Positions 50,085-51,441 of a stretch of 51,441 nt of DNA are shown in pieces. Under the pieces are notes generated by a model. That model saw nothing but the letters and a program-made list of their open reading frames with translations, had not been told where the DNA came from and did not search any database. A program made the translations under genes and the position numbers. Numbering within the stretch: the first letter of the stretch is position 1; the number at the start of each line of letters is the position of its first letter. This DNA is from JAAYUK01 sp964392915 (GTDB lineage Bacteria; Nitrospirota; Thermodesulfovibrionia; Thermodesulfovibrionales; Dissulfurispiraceae). The stretch covers positions 1 through 51,441 of the forward strand of contig CAYMRS010000013.1 in assembly GCA_964392915.1 (NCBI GenBank), written 5' to 3'.

Positions 50085-51441
50085 GTGGCGAATAAAAAAA
50101 GGCTCATCGCAGTATGTTTTTCCAGCAAGAAAGAACGGATGCTGTTAGCCGGCCTGCTGTCCGGTCTCGGGTATGACGTCGCCGATTTCGATCCGGAAAG
50201 CGGGGCAAAGCCCGATCTGTTTATTCTGGATGTTCCCTCCGCCGTCAGCAGTATTGGCCGGCAGATACTCGCCCTGAAACAAACAGGAGAAGTTTTTCTG
50301 CCCGTATTGGTCGTTCTGGGCGCTGATGACCCCTTTGCCCCCTGGCTTGCAGAGGGATTTGACGACTGTCTGCGAGAGCCATTCTGCAAGAAGGAGCTCC
50401 AGACCAAGGCGGCGCTGTTTCTCCGTCTGCGCGGTCAGTCAGAGGAACTGGTCCGAAGAAGCGAGGCTTTGTACCATGCGATCTTCGAAGCCACCGGCAC
50501 GGCAACCTTGATGGTTGATGAGGACGCCACCATCATCATGGCGAACAAGACCACTCTGGTGGCTACCGGATACAGCCCTGAAGAACTCATCGGCACAAAA
50601 TGGACCAGTTATGCTTCACCTGAGAGTCTCGATGTAATGCTGAAGCGCCACAGGATGCGGCGCGGGGATTCGGGAAAAGCGCCTGAACGCTATGAAACGA
50701 AACTGATCAATAAAGCCCGAGAGGTGCGTGACGTTCTTCTCGATATTGGCATGTTCTTCCCCTCGCTCCGCTCGGGGAAGAATGAGGCAGTTGAGCCGGA
50801 ACTCCTGTCACCCTCGCTCCGCTCGGGCGAAGAACCAGGAGTTCGAAACCGACCGCTTCGCGGCGGCTCAACTGCCTCAATGCCCGACAAGAAGAGAAGC
50901 GTCGTTTCCATGACCGACGTAACCGAACGCAAGCGGGCCGAGGCGGCAGTCCTTCGGGCAGAACAGCACTACAGCGCGCTCTTTGATGGGGCGCCGGTGA
51001 TGTATGTCCTTACTCGCAATGAGGGGGGCGTGCCGCTCATTGCCGAGTGCAACAGACTGTTCCTGAGCCTGCTTGGCTACACACGGGAGGAGGCGGTGGG
51101 ACGCCCTTTGGCTGACCTGTACACGCATGAATCACGCCGTGCGCTGCTGGAAGGAGGCTATCAGCGCGCGCTGGAGGGGCACTTTGCATCCGAAGAACGA
51201 CAACTGGTTGCGCGTGACGGTCGCATTGTCGAGACCCTGCTGCAGACCATGCCGGAAATCGATGAGCAGGGCAAGGTTGTCGGCACGCTGGCAATGTTCG
51301 TCGATTTGACGGAGATGCGGGCGGCACAGGAGGAGATAAAGGCCAGCGAGGCACGCTACCGAGCCCTCTTCGAGAACAAGCACACGGTTATGCTCGTCAT
51401 CGATCCGGAAAGCGGAGCCATCGTGGACGCCAACCCTGCCG
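50085..51441 (+). CDS. Receiver-like/multi-PAS sensor protein, probably a histidine kinase (3' end outside window)
   Basis: Open from GTG 50085 (AGGGG seven bases upstream) to the window end, 452 codons. The N-terminal 115 residues resemble a receiver domain that keeps a possible phospho-Asp (LFILDVPS) and an EPF in place of KPF. At least three PAS domains follow (about 125-280 with an insertion, 305-420, and one starting near 430). In hfs-type clusters a PAS histidine kinase occupies this place, so a kinase core probably follows beyond the window. The first PAS is interrupted by about 43 residues encoded by a palindromic element (50751-50882). The reading frame is kept. Confidence 0.85.
   Translation, partial: MANKKRLIAVCFSSKKERMLLAGLLSGLGYDVADFDPESGAKPDLFILDVPSAVSSIGRQILALKQTGEVFLPVLVVLGADDPFAPWLAEGFDDCLREPFCKKELQTKAALFLRLRGQSEELVRRSEALYHAIFEATGTATLMVDEDATIIMANKTTLVATGYSPEELIGTKWTSYASPESLDVMLKRHRMRRGDSGKAPERYETKLINKAREVRDVLLDIGMFFPSLRSGKNEAVEPELLSPSLRSGEEPGVRNRPLRGGSTASMPDKKRSVVSMTDVTERKRAEAAVLRAEQHYSALFDGAPVMYVLTRNEGGVPLIAECNRLFLSLLGYTREEAVGRPLADLYTHESRRALLEGGYQRALEGHFASEERQLVARDGRIVETLLQTMPEIDEQGKVVGTLAMFVDLTEMRAAQEEIKASEARYRALFENKHTVMLVIDPESGAIVDANPA
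50754..50879 (+). repeat. Nested palindromic element inserted in frame within a PAS domain
   Basis: Three dyads lie in 126 bases: arms TTCTTCCCC/GGGGAAGAA (50754-50762, 50774-50782); a 16-bp perfect pair TGAGGCAGTTGAGCCG (50783-50798) with its complement at 50864-50879; and inside it GAACTCCTG/CAGGAGTTC (50799-50807, 50836-50844). The word CCCTCGCTCCGCTCGGG also occurs twice (50760-50776 and 50811-50827). The translated segment (SLRSGKNEAVEP..SPSLRSGEEPG) is low-complexity and unlike a PAS fold. Confidence 0.75.

Overview
The window (51,441 bp, about 57% G+C by eye) is a stretch of chromosome from a Gram-negative, anaerobic bacterium. It carries Tat and Sec signal peptides, periplasmic multihaem cytochromes and a type V autotransporter. 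It also carries a sodium-pumping oxaloacetate decarboxylase, an NAD(H)-linked [FeFe]-hydrogenase and a sensor kinase with a two-CW Cys-rich module. This mix fits Desulfobacterota (old Deltaproteobacteria) or Nitrospirota; the phylum cannot be fixed without searches.

Layout. (1) 15-4412: mdh-oadG-oadA-oadB, malate to oxaloacetate to pyruvate with Na+ export, closed by a strong terminator. (2) 4774-11744: a PhnD-like lipoprotein, a membrane histidine kinase, a stand-alone receiver, a PEP-synthase-like protein lacking the PEP-binding barrel, and a dual-specificity phosphatase fused to a Cys-rich domain. They are tightly packed and look like one signalling operon. (3) Minus strand, 20822-12049: three small related membrane proteins, a c3-type cytochrome, a Tat ferredoxin, NrfD/HybB, a 13-haem cytochrome, a cytochrome b and a NarX/NarL-type pair, i.e. 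a quinone/periplasm electron-transfer module. (4) 21201-25012, minus: an M56 metalloprotease with a partner, an IS3 remnant, a duplicated-module periplasmic protein and a Tim44-like protein. (5) Transketolase, a ferritin-gene stub and an IS-end-like sequence. (6) 27523-33909, minus: a large autotransporter and, upstream, a MalT/SARP-type regulator. A textbook-like SARP operator lies between them. (7) A 534-bp internally deleted IS with both inverted repeats, then an aldo/keto reductase.

(8) 35924-51441: a complete [FeFe]-hydrogenase locus: rex, hydC, hydB, hydA, hydG, aspartase, hydF, hydE. It is followed by a 2Fe-2S protein, a sensory (group C-like) [FeFe]-hydrogenase with PAS domain, a SpoIIE-type phosphatase and a PAS sensor protein cut by the window end. 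The first part makes and matures an NADH/ferredoxin-linked hydrogenase under Rex (NADH/NAD+) control; the second part probably senses H2 or redox state and signals by (de)phosphorylation.

The most distinctive signals are: the SARP-type direct repeats with exact 4-bp and 8-bp spacing in front of the autotransporter; a nested palindromic element inserted in frame inside the PAS region of the last gene; the five-gene phosphotransfer operon; and the miniature IS. No rRNA, tRNA or CRISPR array was seen.
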